Assembly (NCBI GenBank): GCA_004352715.1
Contig: SCFE01000027.1
Coordinates: 725,112-789,111, forward strand
DNA length: 64,000 nt
Source: Hofstenia miamia
Lineage: Eukaryota > Xenacoelomorpha > Acoela
Reading direction: 5' to 3'
Of this stretch, positions 13,949 to 25,820 are shown one piece after another; position 1 is the first letter of the stretch; each line of letters begins with the position of its first letter. Both the position numbers and the translations under genes were made by a program. The notes below the pieces were generated by a model, which saw nothing but the letters and a program-made list of their open reading frames with translations, searched no databases and was not told where the DNA came from.

Positions 13949-15537
13949 CAATAGCGAGCAAAATACAAGAACGATTTTTATTTTTTCATTTATCCAATTA
14001 AGTTCTTGAGGAACGTTAATAATACTCATTTAATCTAAAGCAGGTATGTGTAATACGCACTCTGTAAAAAATTACAGTCCTTTGCCAATTAGTTTCTAAA
14101 TTATACTAGAAAATACAATTCAACAAAAATGGGTGATGTGCAAAATATGAGAACGATAAAACCAAAAGCGCATATAAAATCAAAATTAATTGAGAAAAGT
14201 ACAATAATTCATTAGCATCGTTTGAGAAACATTTAATATGATGTGTGGAATCCTTTATTTTTAAAACTTCTGAACAACAATAACTGCAAGATCGTGCCAG
14301 TTTCTAACAAATTTCTGGGGTTACTTTTTCCACTCATCCTTAATAATGCTCCATAAATTGTCGATGGGTTTCTCTTCCAAATTTTTTCTCCTATGATGTG
14401 CAAAAATTTTATATAGGATTTAGGTCCGGGCTCTGTGCAGGCAATTTCATTACAACAATATTTTCTTGTTTTCAAATAATCTTTACCCATTTAGCAGGGT
14501 GACATGGGACATTGTTAACAAACAGCTGGCTGATTTCGAAATGTCCGATTTTAAGCAATAACGTGTTGTCTAAGAAGATTGCAATGCACATTTGCATTCA
14601 CTATTCCTTTTTTTTGATCAGTGGCCTAACTCTTTCGGATGAAAACTGTCTCCAGACAATGACAGATCCTCCTCCAAATTTCATCGACATTTGACACCCA
14701 AAACTCTACGAACAAATTGCCTACCATCAGAACCAACTAAACTAAACTTACCTTCATCGCTAAAGTGCACCCTGTCCCAATCAGTCTCACTCCAAACAAC
14801 ATGAGCTTCAGCATATATCAGTCTTGCTATCTTGTTTTTCTGCCTGATCAATGCTTTGGTTGTATGCAAACCGGCTTTCAATCCAAAGTTATTAAGAAGT
14901 TGTGAAATAGCGAAACGATTCACGTCTTTGTTTGAAAGAGTCTTATTTTGTCGTGGAAGATCAATTTACAGATCCTTACAATGATCAATTAAAACAATTG
15001 TGGTTAAAATATCAAACAATGTTTCAATACTTATTTGGCATAACATCAAAGGGATTCCATGCTTTATAAAAGCTTAATTAAAAGTTATTTATGTCAAAAC
15101 AGAAGGAAATTCAAACCAAAATCAATTAGGTTTCATAAAAATGGATTCTTTGGCATGAAAATGTACTGATTACAATTACAAGTACTTTCTCTTTCTTGTT
15201 TTACTGTGAGGGTAGTAGACATCAAAATGGCCTGAAATGCAAGAAACGTAATCATGAGACGTCAGTGTTATATCTTGCTGCCAAGTGGAATGCTGCCAAT
15301 ATTGGGAATAATCCCTTAAATTCAAAAGCGTTCTCTTATTTTCACATCACCACTTTTTGTTAAATTGTATTTTTTAGAATAATTTAGAAACTATTTGGCA
15401 AATGAATCTAATATTTTTTACAGAATGTGTATTATATATACCTGCTTTAGATTAAATGAGTATTATTAACCTTCCTCAAAAACTTAATTGGATAAATGAA
15501 AAAATTCGTGTTGGTGGTTGAATATTTCGGTTTCTAG
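13949..15537 (-). mobile_element. Tc1/mariner-family element with long IR/DR-type ends
   Basis: Inverted repeats of about 190 bp lie at roughly 13949-14163 and 15321-15537. For example, CATTTATCCAATTAAG on the left is matched by its complement on the right. The left repeat holds two direct copies of a GCAAAATAxxAGAACGAT motif, at 13958-13979 and 14140-14160, about 182 bp apart, and a related inner copy lies at 15321-15345. Paired direct repeats within long inverted repeats are the IR/DR layout of one Tc1 group. Between them lies a decayed transposase on the minus strand. The exact termini are degenerate. A 12-N gap and a TA run abut the left side. Confidence 0.85.
14170..15070 (-). pseudogene. 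Tc1-like transposase pseudogene
   Basis: Recognisable pieces occur in order on the minus strand: a DLPRQNKT linker, a second helical domain (NRFAISQLL...), WDRVHFSDEGKF with the first catalytic Asp, FVRRVLG, MKFGGGSVIVW, a decayed NNVPCHPAKWVKDYL segment (normally QDN.P.H), PGPKSYI (normally SPDLNPIEN) and a C-terminal KPIDNLW/WKK-like part. Frameshifts and stops separate them, and the N-terminal DNA-binding domain is largely lost. It cannot make an active enzyme. It lies inside the IR/DR element and is transcribed in the same direction as the host receptor gene. Confidence 0.85.
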
Positions 15538-16465
15538 GTGGAAGTTTAGATGATCTTTAATTCGAATATATATATATATATATATATGTATATGTATATA
15601 TAGTCATCCCTGCATTCTCTTCTGATGCAATACTTTTAACATCTAAATTTTACCTGTTACAGGTGAGAAGTCTCTCTCACTTTAAGCTTATGTAAATGGG
15701 CTTCATGGGACTAGGAAGGGCTCATGAAACGTGACAAAATTGACACGTTTTGTCGAATTAGGGTCAACATAATGCAATTTCAACACTATTGAATTAGCAT
15801 TATGGATGTAATTGGTGAATGTGCACATATGACAAAATAATTGGCAACAAAAAGAATTACTGGTATTTTGACATTGAACCGAACGGGACAGGCCACGATT
15901 AGGCTTAAAAATCGCCCCAATTTCAACTTTTGCGTAGTTGAAAGAAATTGATTTGCTACAAGATCAAAGAGTGTATAATTTCAATATATATATTTATAAT
16001 TTAATAACTTAAAAATTTATAACTGAAATCTTTGTAATGCATAGAAAGTTGGACCAAGTAACAAATTTTGTTGAAAATGTTCCATAACTATACTTCAGAA
16101 CTGATTTAAAAATATTTATTTCGGAATTCATATTCATCAAATGCTCTAAAAAGTAGTAATAATTTTCTTGGTCAGAAATCTATTAAGAATTACTTAAAAC
16201 ATTCAACAACTCCTAAATATTGTTAATATAATAAAATAAGTTAATTATTTATATAATGTTGCACATACTGGTACGTATAATATTGCTGCAGTAAAAACAA
16301 ATGAAATCGAATACTCTTACTAACACTTCTTAATTCTCCTACCTGTCAATGAAACGCACTTCCATAAAAAATAAATTTCCAACTAACGTCATAGTTTTAA
16401 ATTGTAAAATGATGTTTTATGCAATAGCAAACGTAGATATAGAATAGAAAAATAAAATTTCTTAC

Positions 16466-16795
16466 CTGCCCATAAGTAGCCACCATTACAATGAAAGGAA
16501 TATAAAATGAGCCACTTGCGGAATAGACAATGTAAGCTTTTTTATTTGAGTACCTACATGTGCGCAGACCACGTCCAAAGATACCATCTACATGATCTGG
16601 CGAGAAGTCATTCCATCCAAGAAGAGGAGGCAAAGAGATTATGGCTGATGTTATCCATATTGCAGCAATTATGGTGCAGACTAATTGTGGTGTTCGCTTT
16701 TCAGCATACCAGATTGGTCGAGAAATCGCCAAGTATCTGTCCAAAGCGATTGCACACAAATTCACAATACTTGCAGTGCAACACATGACGTCAAC
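16466..16795 (-). CDS. Aminergic GPCR, coding exon 2 (TM3 to TM5), octopamine/tyramine-receptor-like
   Basis: 110 codons (residues 100-209 of the joined protein), phase 0 at both ends, between a TTAG acceptor and a CAG|GTAAGA donor. The key residues are those of amine receptors. D101 (3.32) is the amine-binding aspartate. D118-R119-Y120 is the DRY motif. W146 (4.50) lies in TM4, and C179 in loop 2 pairs with C94. TM5 has S191 (5.42), S195 (5.46), P199 (5.50) and Y207 (5.58). Serine at 5.46, the YAEKRT stretch after TM3 and the PPLLGWND stretch after TM4 resemble invertebrate octopamine/tyramine receptors more than 5-HT1 receptors, which have alanine at 5.46. Subtype is inferred from remembered family sequences and is not certain; dopamine- or serotonin-type remains possible. 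The rest of the receptor (loop 3, TM6, TM7, tail) was not found toward position 1. Confidence 0.93.
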
Positions 16796-19224
16796 CTAAG
16801 AGGATCATTTATTGAAAATAAGCTTATGCCTTATATAGCTTGATCAAAAAGTAAAAAGTATCATTGACGATTGTAATATATATATATATATATATATATA
16901 ATTATATTAACAGAATTATCCTAGAGAAATGAGATTGTCACATGGAGTAAGATGGTATTGTGAACATAGGTAGGAAACCTAATGGGATTTAGTGGGAATA
17001 TTTGACTTCATTATTATGTACTATAATAAAAAATATTGAACTATTCGATAAATGCATATTGAATATATGCATAAAAATGATGCATTGCGATACAGGATAT
17101 AAAAATGTCGAGTTCAAACACTTTTACATATTTGAATTGAGTGAAGGTATCTGTGATATTGAATAAATGCTTAAGCATTGAATTTTCATGCTGTTGAATG
17201 AAGCAAGAATATTTTTATTAATGTTTATTGCACGAATATATTGAAATTTTTCTGTCAACATGTAAATAGAATGTACACTATATGTGTTTTGAAGTATGTC
17301 TTTTATAGAGATATTCTTTGATTGATACATAACCCCAGAGATAGACATGAGTAAGAGGGGGCAGGGCAGGGTTGAGATGTTTAAAATTTGGGGCGAAATT
17401 TCAAAATAAGTTGCTATTTGGTAACGGTGCAGACAGATTACTCCAATGAATGCAATAGAGTGTACAAATAATGTACAGTGTGTTGAAAGAAAATATGGGA
17501 ATTCCCATTTTAGGAAATAAGTAACAATTGCCCATAGTATTTATGGAATATTTTCCCCATGAGTGTTAGAGAAACTTAAAAATTACATTAATAAAAATAC
17601 AAACTATAAAATTACACTATGCTTTTCCTAAAAATATATAAATTTTTTTACTTCATTCATCCCCTGGTAACTGAAAAATTAGCGTAACAGACTTCTTAGA
17701 ATCCTAAAAATGAACTGGCATTTATGGGTCAAAATCTAAATAACAAAAGTATAAATTTTCTTAGTACAAAGGTGCTAAAACACAAAGGACTGAAAATTCT
17801 TGTCAAACTGAAAAGACCTGTTGAAGAGTAAAAAACTTACTTAATAAAAATGGGTTACTTTGGAAATAGCATCATTAAGCACTATTTTGAAAAGTGCAAT
17901 GGCACAAATTTCTTGTTAAAATTGAGTACATGTTCAATTTCTATCTATCAACAAGGCTATTAAAGCATTTAGGAACAGCTATTTAAAAGTTCTTTGCCAA
18001 CCATAAATATATTCACAATCAGATTAAGTGAGGCAAAGAGATTCATGTCAGAAGTTTTGCTAAAACGATGTCTATATATATATATATATATATGCTATTG
18101 TGATATCTTTTATTATGCAGTTATTTAAAACACATATTGTTAGGATATCCCAATTATATTTAATCAGGATGAGGGGTTTTCTCAAGATTCACAACAATAG
18201 ATTTAATTGCAGTACGCCTACAAAATTTTAAGTGTTCATTGGATTCTGTGATTGCCTTTAAAAATGGCAATTGATTGAGAACTTTGTAATAGTAGGCTTG
18301 TGATTCATTTGGTATACAAAGTGCTTTATTAATGCATTGCGAATGCATGCATTTCAAGCTATTGGAAGATATACTAGGGTTTGGAATGAGCTTTGTCAAT
18401 AAAATTTATGACGCAATTTATCTTCTTATAAATTAAAATATTTAATATGAATTCTGCTATAATTTAGTGGGAGGGCAGCATTCCTGAAATATTAATTAAT
18501 TTCAATAATCATAGTTATCCATTCATGAAATCTAGTAGTCTAGCCTTGTTTGAGATAATAAGTATCTGACGTCAATTGTTAATTACAGATGGATACCATA
18601 AAATGACGTAATATTGCCGCAATACTCTTTGTGAAGCTGTTTGAAAATCAAAAAAATTATTGAGAAAGAAGGTTACATTAGTAGAACATTAATTAGAGCC
18701 TTGTGATAGCAAAAAAATCAAATATTGATGAACTTTATGGCATGAAGAAAATCTTTAATTGGGGATTCATAAATGACAGATACATATGGAAATACAAAAT
18801 ATATAATGAAAGCTAGGATTTGAAGTTCTTTCAGAATGGCAATTGATGCATTTAGGTATATGCATAATATTTTTGATGGCCTACATGTCAACTGGAGCAT
18901 CCCTATAAAGTTTTTTAATTTGATAAATTGTTCCGGCAGAGTTGTCGATTTGATCTGCAGCAATATCTTAAGCTACAAATATGCTTAAGATGTCCACAAT
19001 ACCGAAATTTAGTTGGTAGCTAACACACTTATCAAAAACAGTATTTTGAATTATATATTATCCCTCTTAAAAAATATATTCTTCATATTGAATACAATTT
19101 AAATTTCGTGCAAAATTTTTAATGTCGGATTTTTCTCAAAAATATTATTATAAATCACAAATAACTAGCTCCCTAAGGATATGCTATCTTGCTTGTTTGC
19201 CATTTCTTAGCAATACTTCTCAAG

Positions 19225-19455
19225 ATACTTTGCCTGAGAAACACCTCACTGTGCTTACATACTAATCAGATAAAGATTATTTGCATGCAATTCAGGCATA
19301 GGAATAGGTTTTAGCACAAATCTCTATAATTGCATGAGCGGGCCCAACTCTATAGATATTTCCATATAAAAGCTTTCAATATTTCTCTAAAGGCTTGGAT
19401 AAAATTGTTCAAATAAATGCAACTCTAGTGGAAATAGGATTAATGAGTTCGTTTT
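19225..19455 (+). repeat. Unclassified dispersed repeat, copy 3 (internally deleted)
   Basis: It matches the outer parts of the 12633-13000 copy: GAGAAACACCT at the left, then TTTGCATGCAATTCAGG, TTTTAGCA, TTGCATGAGCG, AAGGCTTGGATAAAATTGTTC and TAGTGGAAATA. A middle stretch of about 120 bp is missing. It is followed closely by the GC-rich hAT MITE. Confidence 0.65.
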
Positions 19456-19666
19456 TATGCAAAATTTGAATAGAGCTTGAGATAACATCTTTTTACATCA
19501 ACCTTAGTCGAAATTGCAGTACGAGTGGATTCTTCAATCCCATTACAAATAATAATATATTGTCATACTCGTTTCAAGAATTACAAGTAAACCATTAATT
19601 GACATGAAGACTTCTAGTGATTTATAGATTTTGAGAATACTTATTTAATAATTGATCCGTTTTAGT

Positions 19667-19879
19667 CAGAGATGGAAGTGGCGCAGATTTTTGTGAACTG
19701 TGCTGCCCCGTCATACAGAATTTGTGCCCTGCCCCATTTCCACGTGTTGACATCTACCCCACATTGCCCCACGTTTTCTATTTTACCGTCCCAAATTGGC
19801 CTATTCAAAAATTCTGCTACAAAACTTCAAATCAGATCAAAATGCCAGCCCCACCAGCCCCGCCCCATTTCCATATCTG
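19667..19879. mobile_element. GC-rich hAT-type MITE with perfect 8-bp target duplication
   Basis: A 213-bp segment with TIRs CAGAGATGGAAGTGG on the left and, reversed on the right, CAGATATGGAAATGG. It is flanked on both sides by GTTTTAGT (19659-19666 and 19880-19887). It is much richer in GC than its surroundings, with repeated CCCC and GCCCC words. It has no coding remnant, so it is a non-autonomous element. A 75-codon frame across it is incidental. Confidence 0.85.
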
Positions 19880-19887
19880 GTTTTAGT

Positions 19888-21825
19888 TGCGTTCTGTAAA
19901 TATATTTGTTTGCAGTATATTTATGTTAGTTACTTTAGAAATTGCGAATTTTATTAGTCTTTGATAAAAATTCATTCGCAACTCAATGATCAGAATTCTT
20001 ACTCAATGGTTCTGGTCTCATTACCAACCAAAGCGAGCGGATGTATGTTTGCTATTATAACCCAACAAACGATGAGTGACTTGAAACTGATGGATCCTCA
20101 TGTTATATGAATGAAATCAAGGCGAACAGCGGTGAAAGGCCGACGTGTACATGTGTTGGATGCCTTGGATAAATTTTAGATTGAATAAATTTAAAGAAGG
20201 AGATATTTTAAAGTGTACTTACCATACAATTATGATTGCTATAGAACAATGTGCTTGATTTTAGCTCATGTTGTTTGAGTTAGAACATATGAAAATGTGT
20301 TTCCCTGTGGCAATATAAGATTTCAAAATTTTCTAAAATAAATTATTGGGAATATCAATATCTTCTGAGAAATATATAATGTTCTCACAAAATCGTATTA
20401 CTACAAAATTGCACACTTTATCCGCAAAATAATCACTTTCATTTCAAAAATTTTTAAAATCTTTTTCATAATTTTCATACAAAATCATAAAAATGGAAGA
20501 AGAATCATGAATTTTGTGGAACTACAATTCAGTTGACACAGTTGTTAAGGTGCTACATAAATTCGTTTTTAGTAACTTTCTAATTTCTGATTCGAGTTAA
20601 TACCACTTGTGCTTAAGCTTGGTTTGGCTTCCTGTCCATTTATTATTTTAGTAGTTTGCGAGATGTATTTAATTAGCACTACCAGCATTGCTTGAAAATT
20701 TTCGACACTAATCAATTGCAGTTCAATAATAAACAAGAATAGAAGGTGACATTAATTATGTCAATTGTAAGAAATTATATTAACAATGTCAGGAAACAAC
20801 TGCACATCTGCCAAAGCCAAAATAGTGACATGCTTAGGGACAAGTTAAAGTAGATTTGACTTGGAGGAACTTGTTTCAAAATTAATTAATTATTAGAGGA
20901 TTTTTCTATAGATCATCCAGTTCTTTTAATAACAGCTTCCTCCTGTTACAATGTTATTTTTACGAGTGAGAAGCACATAATAATGCTGGAAACTGACACA
21001 TTTTCAAATTTTAATATTGTAGCTTCCAATTTTATAAATTAATTTTACTGACAATTTTTCATTGTCTGTTTACTGTAAATGTCGGCTAATCATTCGAAAT
21101 GATTTATTACTTTACCTAAACGAATGCTACGTGTAAATTTGATTGCAAAATTAAAATTGTAAAATTTTAATAAAAATTATAATTTTGTATTATCAATACT
21201 CTGATATCAATTAAGCAAAGAAATTACAATTTCATTTTTCAATTAAATTTAATTTATTTGAAAAAATATTTCTTATAAGTTTGAGAAATTGCATAAAATA
21301 AATTTTTAATATTCTTTAGATCTTAAGATTATTTCTATTTATTGTTCTTTTTGACATATTTCAATAAATAATTTGGACAACATCAAATAATGGATAAAAT
21401 TTTAACTAATTCTGAAACTTCGAAATCGAGTCACAGAAATGTAAGGTTTTCTAGTAATGTTATAAACGAATATTGAATAAGAAATCTTGTAAATGAAGGA
21501 TTACCTTGTAAAACAATATTACTGAGAAGAAATTCTATTTTTACATACTAGTAGATTTAGTGAAATGGCTAATTTTGAGAAAACCATTTACTGCCAGTCA
21601 TCAATTTACACTAAGCAAGTAGTGTTTTTAGCAAGCCTATATTTTTTTATGTCTGGATATTGTAAATAATTTATACACAAATTTTTTCGATTAATCATGA
21701 GTAAAAAAATTTGTTTCTATATTATGTGTAAAATTAGAGCTAAATACGTAACTAACGTGATTCTTTTAAATAACTGCATAGGCAGGCTGTTCTGAGAGTA
21801 TATGTATATGCAACATTAAAACATT

Positions 21826-21870
<45 letters not shown>

Positions 21871-22219
21871 TGCCGCTCTGTGCTCATCAAAAGCTAGTTT
21901 TCCACGACTGCTTATTGCAAGTATCTAAATATACATGCAAAATTTGTAAAATTGAAGAACAACCAAATACGGCATACCTGACTGGCGCTGCGTACTATAG
22001 AAAATCGGACACGCTGGTGATCAATTGTCCACTAGGAAATGCAATATAGTATACAGCGCCAGTAAATATATTTCTATGTATATATATATATATATATNNN
22101 NNNNNNNNNNNNNNNNNNNNNNNNNNNNNNNNNNNNNNNNNNNNNNNNNNNNNNNNNNNNNNNNNNNNNNNNNNNNNNNNNNNNNNNNNNNNNNNNNNNN
22201 NNNNNNNNNNNNNNNNNNN

Positions 22220-22250
<31 letters not shown>

Positions 22251-23689
22251 ACTTAATATTAATTGCATTTTCCATCTATTTGCAAACATATCTTGTTCAT
22301 TGTAGCATATCAGCGGTAAAAAATAAGGTAGAATGAAGATATTTGTGAGAAAGCTAGTTCTTTGAATTAAATCATTGAATGTGTAAGATAAAAATGTTTA
22401 GATATTTCCCATAGGAATACACTTAGGAATGAGGAAATTTTACTATGAAAAGTTTTAAAATATTATGAGCAACCCACATTTTTAGTCTATTGAAATTTCC
22501 AAAAGCAATTTCATCGACGTCTTTGTAGATATTTCTATTATTCTATATTCCCACCAATTAGACTGTAAAAAATCTTAATAATAGAAAATTGAAAACTTAC
22601 AATTGATTCTATTTGATGCGTATTTGTGCAAAGCAATTTCATAATATATAAATACTAGTTTTCTCAGTGGAATAAACTTCCTTATTAATTTAATGCATGA
22701 TTTAGAGCAAAGTTTATCATAAAGAAATCCTAAAACTTTAAAGAGCGTGTTAGAGAAATGTCAAACTCTTTCAAAATTGGTGTTATTTAACAACTATGAA
22801 TGACAATCATTCAAATAATTTAAAAAGACTTTAACAGAAATATTACAATAGGCTGAAATCAGGATTGATTTAGATAAGCTAAATTTATGCATTTTACTAT
22901 TTTTTCCAATAGAAATAATCTATATATATATATATATCATTCTGAATATATTCCTCATGTGTACGCATTTTTAAAACTTTCGTAGGCACAAATGGTTGAA
23001 TGAATATATATAACCTAAGCCTAATACCTGATCTCTTTTAATAGTCAATGAAAATGTGGCTTTGATAAAACGAATTAATAATATTTGGAATGAGTACTCT
23101 TACAGTGGACAGACTTATTTCACAAAGATAGCGTAAGCTATTTACTGATGGCTTTTTACGAGTGTTAGGCTGAAACAATCCTATAATGTAGGACGTCATC
23201 TTGTGCTAAGATAATTAAACCTGATAAAGAATTTGACAACATGAGATGCTAAGCTCTTCAGAAGAAAGGAAAGAATTATCATCACAAATGGATGGATTCT
23301 AGATCTCTAATAATAATTTATATAGATATTCCAAATTTCAAATTTCCTCATTGGAACGGTTATGAAGAAAAAGCAAAGATGTATTTCAATTATTCGAATA
23401 AAACAAAAAACACGTCTATGGTGTTTTGTTTTCACACTTTTTGAATGAAATCTATCTAAGAGGGACAAGAATAAACAATTGCAAATTTATATTATGCATC
23501 TTCATAATGTATTCATTAAATACAAAATTAAGCAGGTAGAAGCATGCAAATGATTCTAAAATTAATGAAAAATTAAGATATTCATTACAAATTCAAAGCC
23601 AAAGTACAATTTCAGCATTTTTCTATGAAGATAAGTTCAATTATTGGTCAGGAAAAACGAAATCATGCCGCAACCCCAGGATTCTCAAC
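19888..23689. other. No gene seen; part of intron 1
   Basis: It contains TA runs and the 22.1 kb gap. A less AT-rich stretch at about 20020-20170 is non-coding and unrecognised. Confidence 0.6.
22079..22248. repeat. (TA)n microsatellite with a 122-N assembly gap
   Basis: TA runs flank Ns at 22098-22219. The gap is most likely more TA repeat that could not be assembled. Another TA run lies at 21829-21868. Confidence 0.95.
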
Positions 23690-24058
23690 CAGATCTCGCT
23701 ATAGATACACAAAGTGCAATATTTTCTTTGTATTTGTGGCTTACCGAATTGTTTTTTTCATATTTATATTGCAAATGAAAACAAACATTTGATATAAATG
23801 TTTGTTGAAGTGTGCATGCCGATTCATTCGACAGTATTTTTCGCTTGAATTCAACAATAAATATTTATCTTTAAACTGGCGGGAATCTTTGAAAATTTTT
23901 CATCATCTTATATAAAATTTTTAAGTGCTTATAGCTCAAAAAATATTGACCCTATGCTCAATCTGAATCATACGTGATAGAGAAGAGTCCCATCTTTTTT
24001 TTGCTCTAAATCCCTACGACCCAGTTCTGACCAATTGAGGCGTGACTAGCGAGATCTG
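23690..24058. mobile_element. Candidate TIR element bounded by a 12-bp perfect inverted repeat
   Basis: CAGATCTCGCTA at 23690-23701 is matched exactly by its complement at 24047-24058. The 369 bp between is non-coding and includes a perfect hairpin, ACAAACATTT-GATAT-AAATGTTTGT. No clear target duplication was found. A patch inside (23880-23975) resembles 1570-1675 on the other strand. Confidence 0.45.
23880..23975 (+). repeat. Dispersed repeat patch related to 1570-1675
   Basis: It contains GAAAATTTTTCATCATCT, CTTATAGCTCAAAAAATATT and GCTCAATCTGAA in the same order as the minus strand at 1.6 kb. It lies inside the candidate TIR element 23690-24058. Confidence 0.5.
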
Positions 24059-25771
24059 TTGCATACATGAACATTAGGTGTGAAGAGAATTGTTTGTAAA
24101 TGTAGAAAACGGTTATACTGTAAAATGGACGATAGACAGTTTAAGGCGGAAACGAAAGTATTAACCTAAAATTACACAATTTCATTCTTTATTGTCAAGC
24201 AATTTTCTTGAAGACTATTGTGAAATTTGAAAATCCTGAGGTATTGAAACAACAATTACTGGACATGCTGGAACATACTGCAATTTTTACAAAAATGTAT
24301 TGCTGTGGTTGCGGTACCTGAAAGGATTCATTATTTTTCATTGAAAATAACAACTTTTTAAAGATACTTAAATTCTCATTATTCTTTAAGTTCAGGGAAT
24401 CAGGAGATCGAAAGTCCATAGGAGTAGCAACAAATTTCACTGATTTATTTTATATGACAGCCCACCTAAACCCATTGAAGCGTGTCGTGTGCAAAGTCAG
24501 AGATTGTGCCATTGAAGATGCCTGCTACAGGAAATTTGGCGCAAAAGCAAATAAAAGAAAAGACACTTCTCTGTTTTGTGCTATATTTAGTCTTATTAGT
24601 TCGTGAGTTATAAGTCTTTAAATTTTTTTCAAGAAACCATAAGAAGTTCAGAAAACTCCTCGCCAGATTAAATTTAAAATAAATGTCCATATACTCTTTT
24701 ATCAACACACTCAAAACTTTTTACACAATAGGAAAATAATAACGTCTATGGCAAAGCCGTAGCATCAAAAAACATGATGCATTAGGGAAAAATTTAACAC
24801 GTTATTACAAAAGTATCCATGATGGTCCTTGCCGAGAATATATTAAAGAACCTAAACAACTTAATTTTTTATACTTACGCAAACAATAAATTGATGTTAT
24901 TACAACTTCCTGATGCATTTCTTTAGATATACATTAAAGTTTTAAGTCATCATTCGATACAGTATTGGTAGGTAAAAATATTTTAACAAAATCATGATTG
25001 CTGCAAAATTACAGTTAGTTAGTTATACGTATTAAGAGAAATCATTTTAAAAATTCAATTAGAATTGATAAATGGTGCGTGGAATCTTAAAATCATAAAT
25101 GTAATAAAACATGGAATAAATAAAGTTCTTAATTCGAATTTCCCGAATAAATATAAGGAAAATGAATTTGTTTTGTTTGTAAGAGGTCTTTGAAGACTAA
25201 ACGTGCGTTATGCATGGTTGACTAGTTTGGTGTGCATAATAATAACCCAGGGAAATAAATCTTCCTCAACGCTGCCTTTGGAAATTTATAACTATGCTGA
25301 TTAAACTCAATGGAACAGCAGGTTTCGTAATCATGTCGCGCCTCAAGACACTAATTATATTTCAAAGGTTTTGGTAGGAATTGAATTTAAGTACGTATTC
25401 TCTACCTGCTATTATCCAAATTCAAGTACAATAATTTCAGTATCAAATGCAAACAATAGCAAAATTTATATCCAGAACTTCATTCTTTGATTCTTTGAAA
25501 TTAGCTCATTACAAAGGATTTGAAACTGCATAAACTGTTTTTAACAATTCAAGCACTGAGCTAATCAACTGAGTCATTAATATTTCAAAATGAAAACATG
25601 AAAGTGTATTGTTCTTATTTCTATTCCAGATACTGCGTGTCGTTCAAATCCATTTTGAAGTTTAACTATCAGTTTTGTTGATGATGATTTGTTTAGATTT
25701 CTTCCAGTTATTTAGTAATGTTACTCAACCATAATTAAAGGGAATTAAATGGTAGGACATTCATGAACTGA

Positions 25772-25820
<49 letters not shown>

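Noticed and set aside
16507-16788. 93-codon plus-strand frame
   Set aside because: It is antisense to receptor exon 2, which has clear GPCR motifs and splice sites.
19672-19899. 75-codon frame
   Set aside because: It lies within the GC-rich hAT MITE and runs past its target duplication, so it is incidental.
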